The notes under the pieces: generated by a model
The model's input: the letters and a program-made list of their open reading frames with translations, nothing else
Databases searched by the model: none
What the model was told of the DNA's origin: nothing
In this document: positions 25,946 to 34,429 of the stretch, piece by piece
Layout of the letters: each line of letters begins with the position of its first letter
Position numbering within the stretch: position 1 is the stretch's first letter
Program-made: the position numbers and the translations under genes
Origin: Ralstonia mannitolilytica
GTDB lineage: Bacteria > Pseudomonadota > Gammaproteobacteria > Burkholderiales > Burkholderiaceae
Direction of reading: 5' to 3'
NCBI RefSeq assembly: GCF_905397375.1
Contig: NZ_CAJPVG010000010.1
Location: 107,333 to 171,332 of the forward strand
DNA: 64,000 nucleotides

Positions 25946-27561
25946 GTCTCAGAAAGTCCGGTACCGCGGCTGCGCAGGTAGCCGCGCAGCTCCACTGGTT
26001 TGTCGTCGTCGACCCGCTTGAGGCGCACGGTCACGCGCCAGCCGCCGGTCGCGGTGTTGGGTTGGCCGAAGATCGATTCGATCTTGCCGTTGGCGTCTGC
26101 AGAGAACACCGGCTCCACCGGTGCGTTGGGCGGCAGCTTCGCCAGTGCGGGCCCTTCGAAGTCGACCACGAAGGCGATCGTGTCGTCGGGCTTGCGTTCG
26201 TCCGGGCGCTTGGTCGTCCAGCCATGCGAGCGGCGCGTCTGCGCGACCCACGCCAGGGCCGGCTTCCTGTCGCTCTCCTTCTGCCACAGCATGCGGTACT
26301 CGAGATTGAACGGCTGCTGCGGCTTGGGCGGGTTTTCGGGCACCCAGTAGGCGACGACGTTGTCGTTGGTCTCGTCAGGCGTCGGGATCTGCACGAGTTC
26401 GACCCGCCCCGCGCCCCACTTGCCCACGGGTTCGACCCATGCGCTGGGACGCAGCTCGTAGCGGTCGCCGATCTCTTCGTAGCTCGAGAACGCGCGGTCG
26501 CGCTGCATCAGGCCGAAGCCGCCGGGGTTGGTGGTGGCAAACGAGCTCACCAGCAGGCGCTTCGGGTTGGTCAGCGGACGCCAGATCCATTCGCCGGTGC
26601 CTGAGAGCACCGACAGCCCGTCGGAGTCATGCACCTCGGGGCGGAAGTCGAGGTTGGCGGCCGGCTGGTTCTCGCCAAAGAAGAACATGCTGGTGAGCGG
26701 CGCAATGCCCAGCTTGCTCACGTTCTCCCGCATGTAGAGCTGCGCCTTCACGTCCACCACGGTATCGGTGCCCGGCTTGATGACGAAGCGGTAGGCGCCC
26801 GTGGCGCGGCGCGAGTTGAGCAGCGCGTAGATCGTGAGTTCTTTCGCGTTGGCGGCGGGGCGCTCGATCCAGAAATCGGTGAAGCGCGGGAATTCTTCGC
26901 CCGAATTGAGCGCGGTGTCGATCGCCAGGCCCCGTGCCGACAGCCCATAGACCTGGTTCTTGCCGATCGCGCGGAAGTACGACGCGCCCAGGAAGACGAT
27001 CACTTCGTCCTTGTACTTGGGCGTGTTCATCGGGTAGTGCACCCGGAAGCCCGCGAAACCGAGCTTGTGCAGCTGCTTCGGGTCCAGCTTGATGGGGCCG
27101 TAGTCGAACAGGCCTGGGTCGAAGCGGATCTCGCGCACGCCGGCCGGCGACACCTCGTTGATCTTCACCGGCTGGTCGTAATACGAGCCTTCGTGGAAGA
27201 AGCCAAGCTCGAACGGCAGCTTGTCCTTGCGCCAGTAGGCCAGGTCGGATTTGAAGCGGATTTCGCGGTACTGGTCGTAGCGCAGCTCGCGCAGTTCGCG
27301 CGGCAGGGTGTTGGCGGGCGCCTGGTACGGCTTGGCAGCCAGCTGGCGGGCGCGCAGGGCCACGTCGTTCAGGCCGAAGGCGAGCGCCGCATGAGCCGAG
27401 GCCAGCGCCAGCAGGCCCACGGCAAGCCGCGCATAGCCGGCCACCGAGCGGGCCCGGGCCGCCAGCGGGGAACGGGGGGGAACAGCGGAGGGAATGTTCA
27501 AAATGAGATCGCGTTTATGCGGCCGGCCCAAGGAACGTGACGCTGGGAGCCTGCCGGTCAT
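25918..27561 (-). CDS. opgG: Glucans biosynthesis protein G
   Basis: Periplasmic glucan-backbone protein, 547 aa from this start. A basic N-terminus leads into the signal peptide YARLAVGLLALASAHAALAFG. The mature protein matches MdoG/OpgG: PYQAPANTLPRELRELRYDQYREIRFK, NEVSPAGVREIRFDPGLFDYG, FLGASYFRAIGKNQVYGLSARGLAIDTAL and the C-terminal Ig-like domain ending VRGYLRSRGTGLSETWSY in similar form. The start is uncertain: an in-frame TTG at 27501 and an open frame back to 27693 are alternatives and none has a good ribosome site. First gene of opgGH. Confidence 0.92.
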   Translation of the reverse strand: MTGRLPASRSLGRPHKRDLILNIPSAVPPRSPLAARARSVAGYARLAVGLLALASAHAALAFGLNDVALRARQLAAKPYQAPANTLPRELRELRYDQYREIRFKSDLAYWRKDKLPFELGFFHEGSYYDQPVKINEVSPAGVREIRFDPGLFDYGPIKLDPKQLHKLGFAGFRVHYPMNTPKYKDEVIVFLGASYFRAIGKNQVYGLSARGLAIDTALNSGEEFPRFTDFWIERPAANAKELTIYALLNSRRATGAYRFVIKPGTDTVVDVKAQLYMRENVSKLGIAPLTSMFFFGENQPAANLDFRPEVHDSDGLSVLSGTGEWIWRPLTNPKRLLVSSFATTNPGGFGLMQRDRAFSSYEEIGDRYELRPSAWVEPVGKWGAGRVELVQIPTPDETNDNVVAYWVPENPPKPQQPFNLEYRMLWQKESDRKPALAWVAQTRRSHGWTTKRPDERKPDDTIAFVVDFEGPALAKLPPNAPVEPVFSADANGKIESIFGQPNTATGGWRVTVRLKRVDDDKPVELRGYLRSRGTGLSETWSYLLPPG

Positions 27562-27806
27562 TCGTCTGTGCCGCCGAGATTTTACCCGCCGGATCTTTGT
27601 GAGATCAAAAGTGGCAACATTTTGATAACGTTTTCGCCTCCATCTTGCCGGTAACCGCGTCAAACCGCGTGTAAAGCTGTGGCTCCCCGCCACTCAGCCG
27701 TTCGGTTGACGGGAACGCGGGCCGCCGGCCTACGGTCAGAACCGGTTCGCTGCGTGCCGGCGTTTCCGCATGGCACACTCTCGGCTCTTTTTTTCATGGA
27801 GTTCGC

Positions 27807-28535
27807 ATGACCCGCTGGACGCGACGCGCTGCCACGATTGCAGCGCTTGCCTTTTCGACTTCGCTGCTGGCGGCCGCGGCGTTTGCCGCCCCTGCCGCCA
27901 AGAACGCGCCCCAGGCAGCATCGGCCAAGGCGGCGCGCGATCCCGGCGATGTGGCGGCGCTGCTGGACGCCTTTCCGCTCGGCAAGCCGCTGCCCAGGCT
28001 GCCTTCGTGCCAGGATGTGCGTGCGGCCGGCGGCAAGGACGTCTCCGAATACTGCTCCGACGTGCTCGAGTCGCATGGCCGCACCCGCTCGCTTGGCGTG
28101 CCGTCGGCCAAGCGGCCCGAGCTGATGGACGGCCCGCAAGCCGTGCTCCTGATCGATCAAGGCAACGTTGCCGGGCTGTTCGTGCCGACGCGCGGCGTCG
28201 ATACGGAGCAGCGTGTGTTCCAGGCGCTGTCCGACCGCTATGGCAAGCCGGCGCAGGAAGGCAAGGCGCCGCTCAAGCTCAGGTCGGGCAAGACGGTGGA
28301 ATCGCTGCGTGCGCGCTGGACCGGCGCGCAGACCATCGTCACGATGTATGCCATTCCGGAAGAGCCGCAGAACGGCACGGTGGAGTTTCTCTGGGCGCCC
28401 CGCGCCGGCGCGGTGATGGACCAGATGCGCGCCGAGGTGGACCCCGACGCGCCCAAGCCCGCGTCCGGTGTGGCGGCTTCTGCGCCGGCGGCGGCTGGCA
28501 AGGCGAGTGGCGGGAACTCGGCATCACATCAGTGA
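27807..28535 (+). CDS. Exported protein of unknown function
   Basis: Protein of 242 aa with a signal peptide (RRAATIAALAFSTSLLAAAAFAAPA). The mature protein has a central domain with two cysteines (LPSCQDVRAAGG, VSEYCSDVLES), probably disulfide-bonded, and an Ala-rich low-complexity C-terminus. I recognise no named family. It is co-oriented with the small lipoprotein downstream but separated by 121 bp. Confidence 0.75.
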   Translation: MTRWTRRAATIAALAFSTSLLAAAAFAAPAAKNAPQAASAKAARDPGDVAALLDAFPLGKPLPRLPSCQDVRAAGGKDVSEYCSDVLESHGRTRSLGVPSAKRPELMDGPQAVLLIDQGNVAGLFVPTRGVDTEQRVFQALSDRYGKPAQEGKAPLKLRSGKTVESLRARWTGAQTIVTMYAIPEEPQNGTVEFLWAPRAGAVMDQMRAEVDPDAPKPASGVAASAPAAAGKASGGNSASHQ

Positions 28536-28656
28536 GGTGACCGACACGCGTCCGTCACCTTCCGTTACAGCGCTTACACGTGCATGACCCAGGCGTCGCG
28601 CGCCGCCGCTTATAACGTCCGCGTGGCCTCAATGGAGGGGCCGAAGGACACTCATC

Positions 28657-28827
28657 ATGAAAATCGTGGCTCTGGCCTTGTTGGCCGCGACACTTGGGGG
28701 ATGTGCCGTTTACCCGGCACCGGTGGCCGTGGCGCCCGCGCCGGTCTATGCGGCTCCGGCGCCGGTCTACTACGGTGGTTACGGCTACTGGGGGCCGGCG
28801 GTGCGCTTCAACTACTACCACCGCTGA
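28657..28827 (+). CDS. Small PAPVY-rich lipoprotein
   Basis: A 56-aa lipoprotein with ribosome site GAAGGA and signal MKIVALALLAATLGGC, Cys16 being the lipidated residue. The mature tail is Ala/Pro/Val/Tyr: repeated APAPVYAAPAPVYYGGYGYWGP. The same PAPVY-YGGY pattern occurs in the secreted protein at 22872-23177. No enzymatic domain; it could be an outer-membrane spacer or matrix-associated peptide. Confidence 0.75.
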   Translation: MKIVALALLAATLGGCAVYPAPVAVAPAPVYAAPAPVYYGGYGYWGPAVRFNYYHR

Positions 28828-28837
28828 CGGACCTGCC

Positions 28838-29464
28838 CTAGTCCGGAGAATGCAGCCCGGGCCAGCCGGGCGCCAGGGTCTGCGGCAGGCCCAGCAGATC
28901 GAGCACGCGCCCGACCGTATGGTCGACGAGGTCGTCGATCGTCTTGGGCCGCTGATAAAACCCCGGCACGGGCGGGAAGACGATGCCGCCCATCTCGGTG
29001 ACGGCCGTCATATTGCGCAGGTGCGCCAGGTTCAACGGCGTTTCGCGCACCATGAGGACGAGCCGGCGGCGCTCCTTGAGCGTGACGTCTGCCGCGCGGG
29101 CGATGAGGTTGTCCGACAGGCCGTGTGCCACGGCGGCGAGCGTCTTCATGGAGCACGGCGCCACCACCATGGCTTCGGCGGCAAATGAACCGCTGGCGAT
29201 GGTCGCACCGATGTCGCGCACGTTGTGGACCACGTGCGCCAGCGCTTCCACTTCCTCGCGGGCCATGTGCAGCTCATGCTGCACGTTCATCAGCCCCGCC
29301 GGCGACATCAGCAGGTGCGATTCCACTCCCGCCGATTCCCGCAGTCCCTGCAGGACCTGCAGCAGCCGCACGCCATAGATCGCCCCCGACGCGCCCGTGA
29401 TCGCCACGATGATGCGGCGCGGGCGCGCCGCATTGGCAGGGGGGGAAGGCGCGGGCGCAGTCAC
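28838..29464 (-). CDS. ubiX: Flavin prenyltransferase UbiX
   Basis: Enzyme of 208 aa that attaches a dimethylallyl group to FMN, making the prenyl-FMN cofactor needed by the UbiD decarboxylase of ubiquinone synthesis. The flavoprotein fold begins RIIVAITGASGAIYGVRLLQVL. GSFAAEAMVVAPCSMKTLAAVAHGLSDNLIARAADVTLKERRRLVLMVRETPL is the family signature, with the Ser/Cys and Lys/Arg phosphate-binding residues. Last gene of the hemA-prfA-prmC-grxD-ubiX operon; 23 bp after grxD. Confidence 0.96.
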   Translation of the reverse strand: MTAPAPSPPANAARPRRIIVAITGASGAIYGVRLLQVLQGLRESAGVESHLLMSPAGLMNVQHELHMAREEVEALAHVVHNVRDIGATIASGSFAAEAMVVAPCSMKTLAAVAHGLSDNLIARAADVTLKERRRLVLMVRETPLNLAHLRNMTAVTEMGGIVFPPVPGFYQRPKTIDDLVDHTVGRVLDLLGLPQTLAPGWPGLHSPD

Positions 29465-29487
29465 GCTGAACGACGCTGTCGACGCGC

Positions 29488-29799
29488 TCAGGCAGCCAGC
29501 AGCGGCTGCAGTTCACCACTCTGGTACATCTCCATCATGATGTCCGAGCCGCCGATGAACTCGCCCTTGATATACAGCTGCGGAATGGTCGGCCAGTTCG
29601 CGTATTCCTTGATGCCCTGGCGGATCTCGTCATCCTCCAGCACGTTCACGGTGTACGGCTGATCGACGCCGCACGCCTTCAGGATCTGAATGGCGCGACC
29701 GGAGAAGCCGCACATCGGAAATTGCGCCGTGCCCTTCATGAAGAGGACGACGGGGTGGCCTTTGACGATCTGGTCGATCTTTTCGTGCGTGGTGCTCAT
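29488..29799 (-). CDS. grxD: Monothiol glutaredoxin (Grx4/GrxD type)
   Basis: A 103-aa CGFS glutaredoxin that carries and transfers [2Fe-2S] clusters with glutathione. The active motif is C30-G-F-S, with VVLFMKGTAQFPM before it, WPTIPQLYIKGEFIGGSDI (TIP cis-proline and GG) after it. The ATG at 29799 is chosen because the protein then matches the family end to end; the frame is open far upstream through prmC. Lies between prmC and ubiX. Confidence 0.96.
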   Translation of the reverse strand: MSTTHEKIDQIVKGHPVVLFMKGTAQFPMCGFSGRAIQILKACGVDQPYTVNVLEDDEIRQGIKEYANWPTIPQLYIKGEFIGGSDIMMEMYQSGELQPLLAA

Positions 29800-29873
29800 G
29801 GGGAACTCGATTCGTTGGGGGAGCGGCGCAGCCGCGTCCACATTGGAAAACCCGTTCATTTTAGCGGGGTTCG

Positions 29874-30788
29874 TCAGGCGCGGTTCTCTGCCCGCCATTG
29901 TCCGCCGCTGCAGCGGTCCTGGCCGCCCAGATCCTGCACGGTGAAGACGTCGGCGAAACCGGCCCCCGCCAAGAGCGCACGCACGGCCGCGCCCTGGTCG
30001 TAGCCGTGCTCGAGCAGCAGCCAGGCTCCGGCCGCCAGGCGTGCCGGCGCGCCCGCGACGATCGTGCGCAGATGGCGCAGGCCGTCGCCGTCGTCGGTGA
30101 GGGCGCCGGCCGGTTCGAAGCGCAGGTCGCCCTGGCCCAGGTGCGCATCGGCCGCGGCAATGTAGGGTGGGTTGCTGACGATCAGGTCGAATGCCGGCGG
30201 GGCGTCGGTTGCGGCGAGCGCGCCGTACCAATCGCCGAGCGCCGTCTGTACGTTCGGTGCGCCCAGCGCCTGTGCGTTGTCCCTTGCGACCGCCAGGGCC
30301 TCGGCCGAGGCGTCGGTGGCCCATACCCGCGCGTCGGGCCGTGCCAGCGCAATCGTGACGGCGATGATGCCGCTGCCGGTGCCCATGTCGAGCACGCTGG
30401 GGGCGTCGCGTTCTTCGAGACGGTCCAGCGCCTGTTCGACCAGCACTTCGGTATCCGGGCGTGGAATCAGCACGGCCGGCGACACCCTGAACACCCGGCC
30501 GAAGAACTCCCGCTCGCCGAGCAGGTACGCCATGGGTTCGCCCGCCAGGCGCCGCGTGGCCAGCTCGCTGATCCGGCGGCGGGCGGCGTCTTCCACTGCG
30601 CAGGCGTCCTGCGTAATGAGCTGCACGCGCGAGAGGCCCGTCACGTGCGATACCAGCATGCGGGCCTCGAGCGCCGGCAAGCCCGCACGCGCGAGTGCGG
30701 CCAGCGCATCGGCCACACGGGCGAGGGATTCGGGCGGAATGAGCGGGGCAGACGGCACGGCGGACGGACGGGCAGCAATCGGGCGCAC
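29874..30788 (-). CDS. prmC: Release-factor glutamine methyltransferase
   Basis: Methylates the glutamine of the GGQ motif in release factors, including the PrfA encoded just upstream. 304 aa: a helical N-domain, EPMAYLLGEREFFGRVFRVSPAVLIPRPDTEVLVEQAL, SAM-binding VLDMGTGSGIIAVTIALARP, and the diagnostic NPPY tetrapeptide in LIVSNPPYIAAAD. The extreme N-terminus (first about 18 residues) is not conserved, so a later start is possible. Confidence 0.95.
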   Translation of the reverse strand: MRPIAARPSAVPSAPLIPPESLARVADALAALARAGLPALEARMLVSHVTGLSRVQLITQDACAVEDAARRRISELATRRLAGEPMAYLLGEREFFGRVFRVSPAVLIPRPDTEVLVEQALDRLEERDAPSVLDMGTGSGIIAVTIALARPDARVWATDASAEALAVARDNAQALGAPNVQTALGDWYGALAATDAPPAFDLIVSNPPYIAAADAHLGQGDLRFEPAGALTDDGDGLRHLRTIVAGAPARLAAGAWLLLEHGYDQGAAVRALLAGAGFADVFTVQDLGGQDRCSGGQWRAENRA

Positions 30789-30857
30789 AAAATAACACGG
30801 GCCCGGCCGATGTGGCGCGGGCCCGCGAGCGGGTCGGTGCGCAAGCAGGCGCGGCGC

Positions 30858-31226
30858 TTACTGCTTGGTCGCGTCCTTGACCTTGTTGGCCGCTTCCTTC
30901 GTGGCTTCCGCGGTCTTGTCGGCGGCGACCTTCGCGGCATCGGCCGTCTTGTCGGCGGCTTCCTTGGCGGCGTCCTTCGCCTGGGCGAGCGCGCCCGAAG
31001 CCGAGACCTGCGCATTCGACGCGGCTTGCGAGAGCTCGACCTTGGCGGCGTCGGCGGCCTTGCTCACGGCGGTGCCGGCGTTGTCGACCGCCTGCTTGGC
31101 CGCATCCTTCGATTGTTCCAGCGCGCTCTTCGCGGCTTGGTCGGCGGCATCGTCCTTCTTGCCGCAGGCGGCCAGGCCGAGTGCGAGGGTGGTGGCAACA
31201 GTGATGGCCAGCAGTTGGGTACGCAT
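30858..31226 (-). CDS. Ala/Lys-rich helical lipoprotein (LEA-like)
   Basis: A 122-aa lipoprotein with ribosome site CAGGAG and signal MRTQLLAITVATTLALGLAAC (Cys21). The mature protein is almost entirely Ala, Lys, Asp, Glu and Thr in 11-residue-like repeats (AADKTADAAKVAADKTAEATKE), predicted as one long amphipathic helix. Such repeats resemble late-embryogenesis-abundant and apolipoprotein-like proteins. It sits between prfA and prmC, interrupting an otherwise conserved order, in the same direction but with a 187-bp gap from prfA. Confidence 0.82.
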   Translation of the reverse strand: MRTQLLAITVATTLALGLAACGKKDDAADQAAKSALEQSKDAAKQAVDNAGTAVSKAADAAKVELSQAASNAQVSASGALAQAKDAAKEAADKTADAAKVAADKTAEATKEAANKVKDATKQ

Positions 31227-31413
31227 TGCGATTCTCCTGATCGTCGTGGTGGTTGCCGCGCCTGTCTGGATGGGAGGCCACCGGGGGCGACCAGCGGCGC
31301 ACTCGGCGCGATCGGATCGATTATAGGAACGGGTGGACGTCACGCCACCGCGCAAAGCTGTATCAAACGCAAGCGGATGTTACGAGGCCGGCGCTTTTTA
31401 ACAATTGGCCGGC

Positions 31414-32496
31414 TCAGTTCTCGTCGCCCAGCGCGGCGAGCTGCTCCGCCTGATGCTCGGCAGCCAGCGCGCCCAACAGTTCATCGAGGTCGCCGTCCAT
31501 GATCGCATCGATCTTGTACAGCGTCAGGTTGATGCGGTGGTCGGTCACGCGGCCTTGCGGGAAGTTGTACGTGCGGATGCGGTCGGAGCGGTCGCCCGAG
31601 CCGATCAGGCTCTTGCGCGCGCTCGCTTCCTTGGCCTGCGCCTCGCGCTCCTGGCGGTCCTTCAGGCGCGCGGCCAGGACCTGCATGGCGCGGTCCTTGT
31701 TGCGGTGCTGGCTGCGGTCGTCCTGGCACTCCACCACCAGGCCGGTCGGCAGGTGCGTGATGCGCACGGCGGAATCGGTCTTGTTGATGTGCTGCCCGCC
31801 CGCGCCCGACGCGCGGAACGTATCGATGCGCAGGTCCGCCGGGTTGATCTGAATGTCGGCCAGTGCATCGGCCTCGGGCATGATCGCCACGGTGCAGGCC
31901 GATGTATGGATGCGCCCCTGCGCCTCGGTGGCCGGCACGCGCTGCACGCGGTGCCCGCCCGATTCGAACTTCAGCCGCGAGTACGCGCCTTCGCCCACCA
32001 GCCGGGCGATCACTTCCTTGTAGCCGCCGAGGTCCGACGGCGATTCGCTTACGATCTCCACCTGCCAGCGCTGGCGTTCGGCAAAGCGCGTGTACATGCG
32101 CAGCAGGTCGCCGGCGAAGAGGGCCGATTCATCACCGCCCGTGCCGGCGCGGATTTCCACGAAGATGTTGCGGTGGTCGTTCGGATCTTTCGGCAGCAGC
32201 AGGCGCTGCAGTTCGCCTTCGAGCGACGCCATCCGTTCGCGCGCGGCCCGGATCTCGTCTTCGGCAAAGGCCTTCATGTCGGGATCGGCCAGCAGCTCCT
32301 GGGCGGTGGCGACGTCTTCCTGGGCCTGCTTCCATGCTGCGTACTGCGCAACCACGGGCTCGAGCTCGGCGTGCTCGCGCGTGAGCTTGCGGTATTGGTC
32401 GAGATTGGCGGTGGCGTCTTCGCGCGCGAGCAGCGCGTTGATTTCGACGGTGCGCTCGGCCAGTTGGTCGAGCTTGGACAGCATGCTGGGCTTCAT
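31414..32496 (-). CDS. prfA: Peptide chain release factor 1
   Basis: RF1 of 360 aa reads UAG and UAA. Start MKPSMLSKLDQL matches the family beginning (MKPS...), so 32496 is chosen over a longer frame. Visible: the GAGGQHINKTDSAVRITHLPTG catalytic loop, whose Gln is the PrmC substrate, GGDESALFAGDLLRMY, and RIRTYNFPQGRVTDHRINLTLYKID. The PxT codon-recognition motif is near the middle (VPATEAQGRIHTS). Confidence 0.97.
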   Translation of the reverse strand: MKPSMLSKLDQLAERTVEINALLAREDATANLDQYRKLTREHAELEPVVAQYAAWKQAQEDVATAQELLADPDMKAFAEDEIRAARERMASLEGELQRLLLPKDPNDHRNIFVEIRAGTGGDESALFAGDLLRMYTRFAERQRWQVEIVSESPSDLGGYKEVIARLVGEGAYSRLKFESGGHRVQRVPATEAQGRIHTSACTVAIMPEADALADIQINPADLRIDTFRASGAGGQHINKTDSAVRITHLPTGLVVECQDDRSQHRNKDRAMQVLAARLKDRQEREAQAKEASARKSLIGSGDRSDRIRTYNFPQGRVTDHRINLTLYKIDAIMDGDLDELLGALAAEHQAEQLAALGDEN

Positions 32497-32602
32497 TCGG
32501 GCAATCGCGAAAGAGGTGCCGAAGGCGGCGGACGGCGCGGGCCGCGGATGATACCGCGCCATGTGGAGCGCGCAGCAGCGGCGCGCATGCGAGGAAGCGC
32601 CG

Positions 32603-33910
32603 CTAGCGTTCGGAGTGGCTGGACTGGCGGAACAGTGCCGGCAGCAGGTCGATGAGCTGCTCGCGGCCTTCGCCCTGCGCGTGGTTCAGCGCGTGCGTCG
32701 GGCCGTGGAGGAATTTCTTGGTGAGTGCGTGCGACAGCGCTTCCAGTACCTGCGCCGGATCGTCGCCGCGCGCGAGCATGCGCTGGGCGCGTTCCAGCTC
32801 GCCCTGGCGCAGTGTTTCAGCGTGCGCGTGCAGGTCGCGGATCACCGGCACCACGCTGCGCGCATCGAGCCAGTGCATGAAGTTCTGCACGCGCGTCTCG
32901 ATGATGGCCTCGGCCTGCGCCACCGCAGCCTGCCGCAGCGCATTGCCTTCGCGCACGATGGCGCCGAGGTCGTCCACGGTATAGAGGAACACGTCGGACA
33001 GGCGTGCGACTTCCGGCTCGATATCGCGCGGCACGGCCAGGTCGACCATGAACATCGGGCGGTGGCGCCGCTGCTTGATGGCGCGCTCCACGGCGCCCAG
33101 GCCGATGATCGGCAGTGTGCTCGCCGTGCACGAGACGACGATGTCGAACTCGGCCAGCTTGGTCGGCAGCTCGGCCAGGCGCACGGCGCGGGCGTTCAGT
33201 CCCTGGTTCGACAGCGCTTCGGCCAGCTTTTCGCCGCGCTCGAGCGTGCGGTTGGCGATCACCACTTCGCGCGGCGTCTGCGCGGCGAAGTGGGTGGCGC
33301 ACAGTTCGATCATCTCGCCGGCGCCGATGAACAGCACGCGTTGCTCGGCAATCGACTCGAAGATGCGCTGCGCCAGGCGCACGGCTGCGGCGGCCATCGA
33401 TACGGAGTGCGCGCCGATCTCGGTCGTGCCGCGCACCTCCTTGGCAACCGCAAAGGTGCGTTGGAACAGCTGATTCAGGTAGGTGCCGAGCGCGCCTGCT
33501 TCAGTGGCGGTGCGCACGGCGTCCTTCATCTGGCCGAGGATCTGCGTCTCGCCCAGCACCATCGAGTCGAGCCCGCTGGCTACGCGGAACGCGTGCCGCA
33601 CGGCCTGCGACTGGCCCAGCGAATACACGTGCGGGGCGAGCTCTGCGGCGTCGATGTTGTGGTGATGCGCCAACCAGCGGATCGCGTGCTCGTGCGCGGT
33701 GTCTTCGGGCAGGTTGCCGTCGGTGGCGCAGTAGAGCTCGGTGCGGTTGCAGGTGGACAGGATGGCCGCTTCGGCGGTGCGCTTGCGGTGCGGCAGGTGC
33801 TGGCGCAGGGTGGCGAGCGCCGGTCCCACTTGCTCAAGCGGAAACGCCACCTTCTCGCGCAGGGAAAGCGGCGCTGTGTGGTGATTGATTCCAAGGGTGA
33901 GCAACTGCAT
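32603..33910 (-). CDS. hemA: Glutamyl-tRNA reductase
   Basis: First enzyme of C5-pathway tetrapyrrole synthesis, reducing Glu-tRNA to glutamate-1-semialdehyde with NADPH. 435 aa. MQLLTLGINHHTAPLSLREKVAF opens the catalytic domain, whose nucleophile is Cys54 in ILSTCNRTELY. VLGETQILGQMKDAVRTA and the NADPH domain (VLFIGAGEMIELCATHFA, VANRTLERGEKLAE) follow, then a helical dimerisation domain. First gene of hemA-prfA-...-ubiX, linking heme supply to ubiquinone and Fe-S functions. Confidence 0.97.
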   Translation of the reverse strand: MQLLTLGINHHTAPLSLREKVAFPLEQVGPALATLRQHLPHRKRTAEAAILSTCNRTELYCATDGNLPEDTAHEHAIRWLAHHHNIDAAELAPHVYSLGQSQAVRHAFRVASGLDSMVLGETQILGQMKDAVRTATEAGALGTYLNQLFQRTFAVAKEVRGTTEIGAHSVSMAAAAVRLAQRIFESIAEQRVLFIGAGEMIELCATHFAAQTPREVVIANRTLERGEKLAEALSNQGLNARAVRLAELPTKLAEFDIVVSCTASTLPIIGLGAVERAIKQRRHRPMFMVDLAVPRDIEPEVARLSDVFLYTVDDLGAIVREGNALRQAAVAQAEAIIETRVQNFMHWLDARSVVPVIRDLHAHAETLRQGELERAQRMLARGDDPAQVLEALSHALTKKFLHGPTHALNHAQGEGREQLIDLLPALFRQSSHSER

Positions 33911-33957
33911 GTGGGGCGGCCGGTTTTACGAAACGGCACAAATTTTGAGCACGCAGA

Positions 33958-33963
33958 ATTATA
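33958..33963 (-). promoter_or_regulatory. Probable hemA -10 box
   Basis: A perfect TATAAT on the minus strand, 48 bp before the hemA start. The -35 position (about 33986-33981, CTGCCG) is poor. Confidence 0.5.
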
Positions 33964-34135
33964 ACGCCGGGGCCCCGCCACGGCAGGGCGCGGCGCGCAC
34001 GCCGCCAGGCCCCGGCGCCAAATGTAGGTTATGCATCACGCGGGGCACTCCTGGCCTGACCGTTGGCCTTCCGTGCCGTCCTGCGCTAAGGTACGCGTCC
34101 AATTGAGTCGAACCGGCAATACGGAGAACAGGCAA

Positions 34136-34387
34136 ATGGGGTGGATTGGGCCGCTGTGGATCGGTCTGGCGGTGGGCGCGGCGGCGCGTTGGCTGCATCC
34201 CACCCATGCGGGCGGGCGGCGGATGGGGTGGCGGCCGGCGCTGTGCACGGGTGCCCTCGGCGCGCTGCTCGGGTACTACGGGGGCCAGTTCGCCCACCTG
34301 TATGCCGACGGCCAGATCCTGGCATGGACGGCTGCCGTGGTGGGCGCCATGCTGCTGCCGGCGGTGTGGGGCCTCGTGCGCCGCTAA
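34136..34387 (+). CDS. Small membrane protein, possibly GlsB/YeaQ-like
   Basis: An 83-aa protein with ribosome site CGGAGAA. It has three hydrophobic stretches with glycine: IGPLWIGLAVGAAARWL, ALCTGALGALLGYYGGQF and ILAWTAAVVGAMLLPAVWGLV. Size and helix layout resemble the transglycosylase-associated (YeaQ/YmgE) family, whose function is unknown, but the match is by pattern only. Divergent from hemA. Confidence 0.65.
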   Translation: MGWIGPLWIGLAVGAAARWLHPTHAGGRRMGWRPALCTGALGALLGYYGGQFAHLYADGQILAWTAAVVGAMLLPAVWGLVRR

Positions 34388-34429
34388 GGCCGGGCCTGCG
34401 GCGGTGCCCGGTGCGGCATTCTTGCGCGG

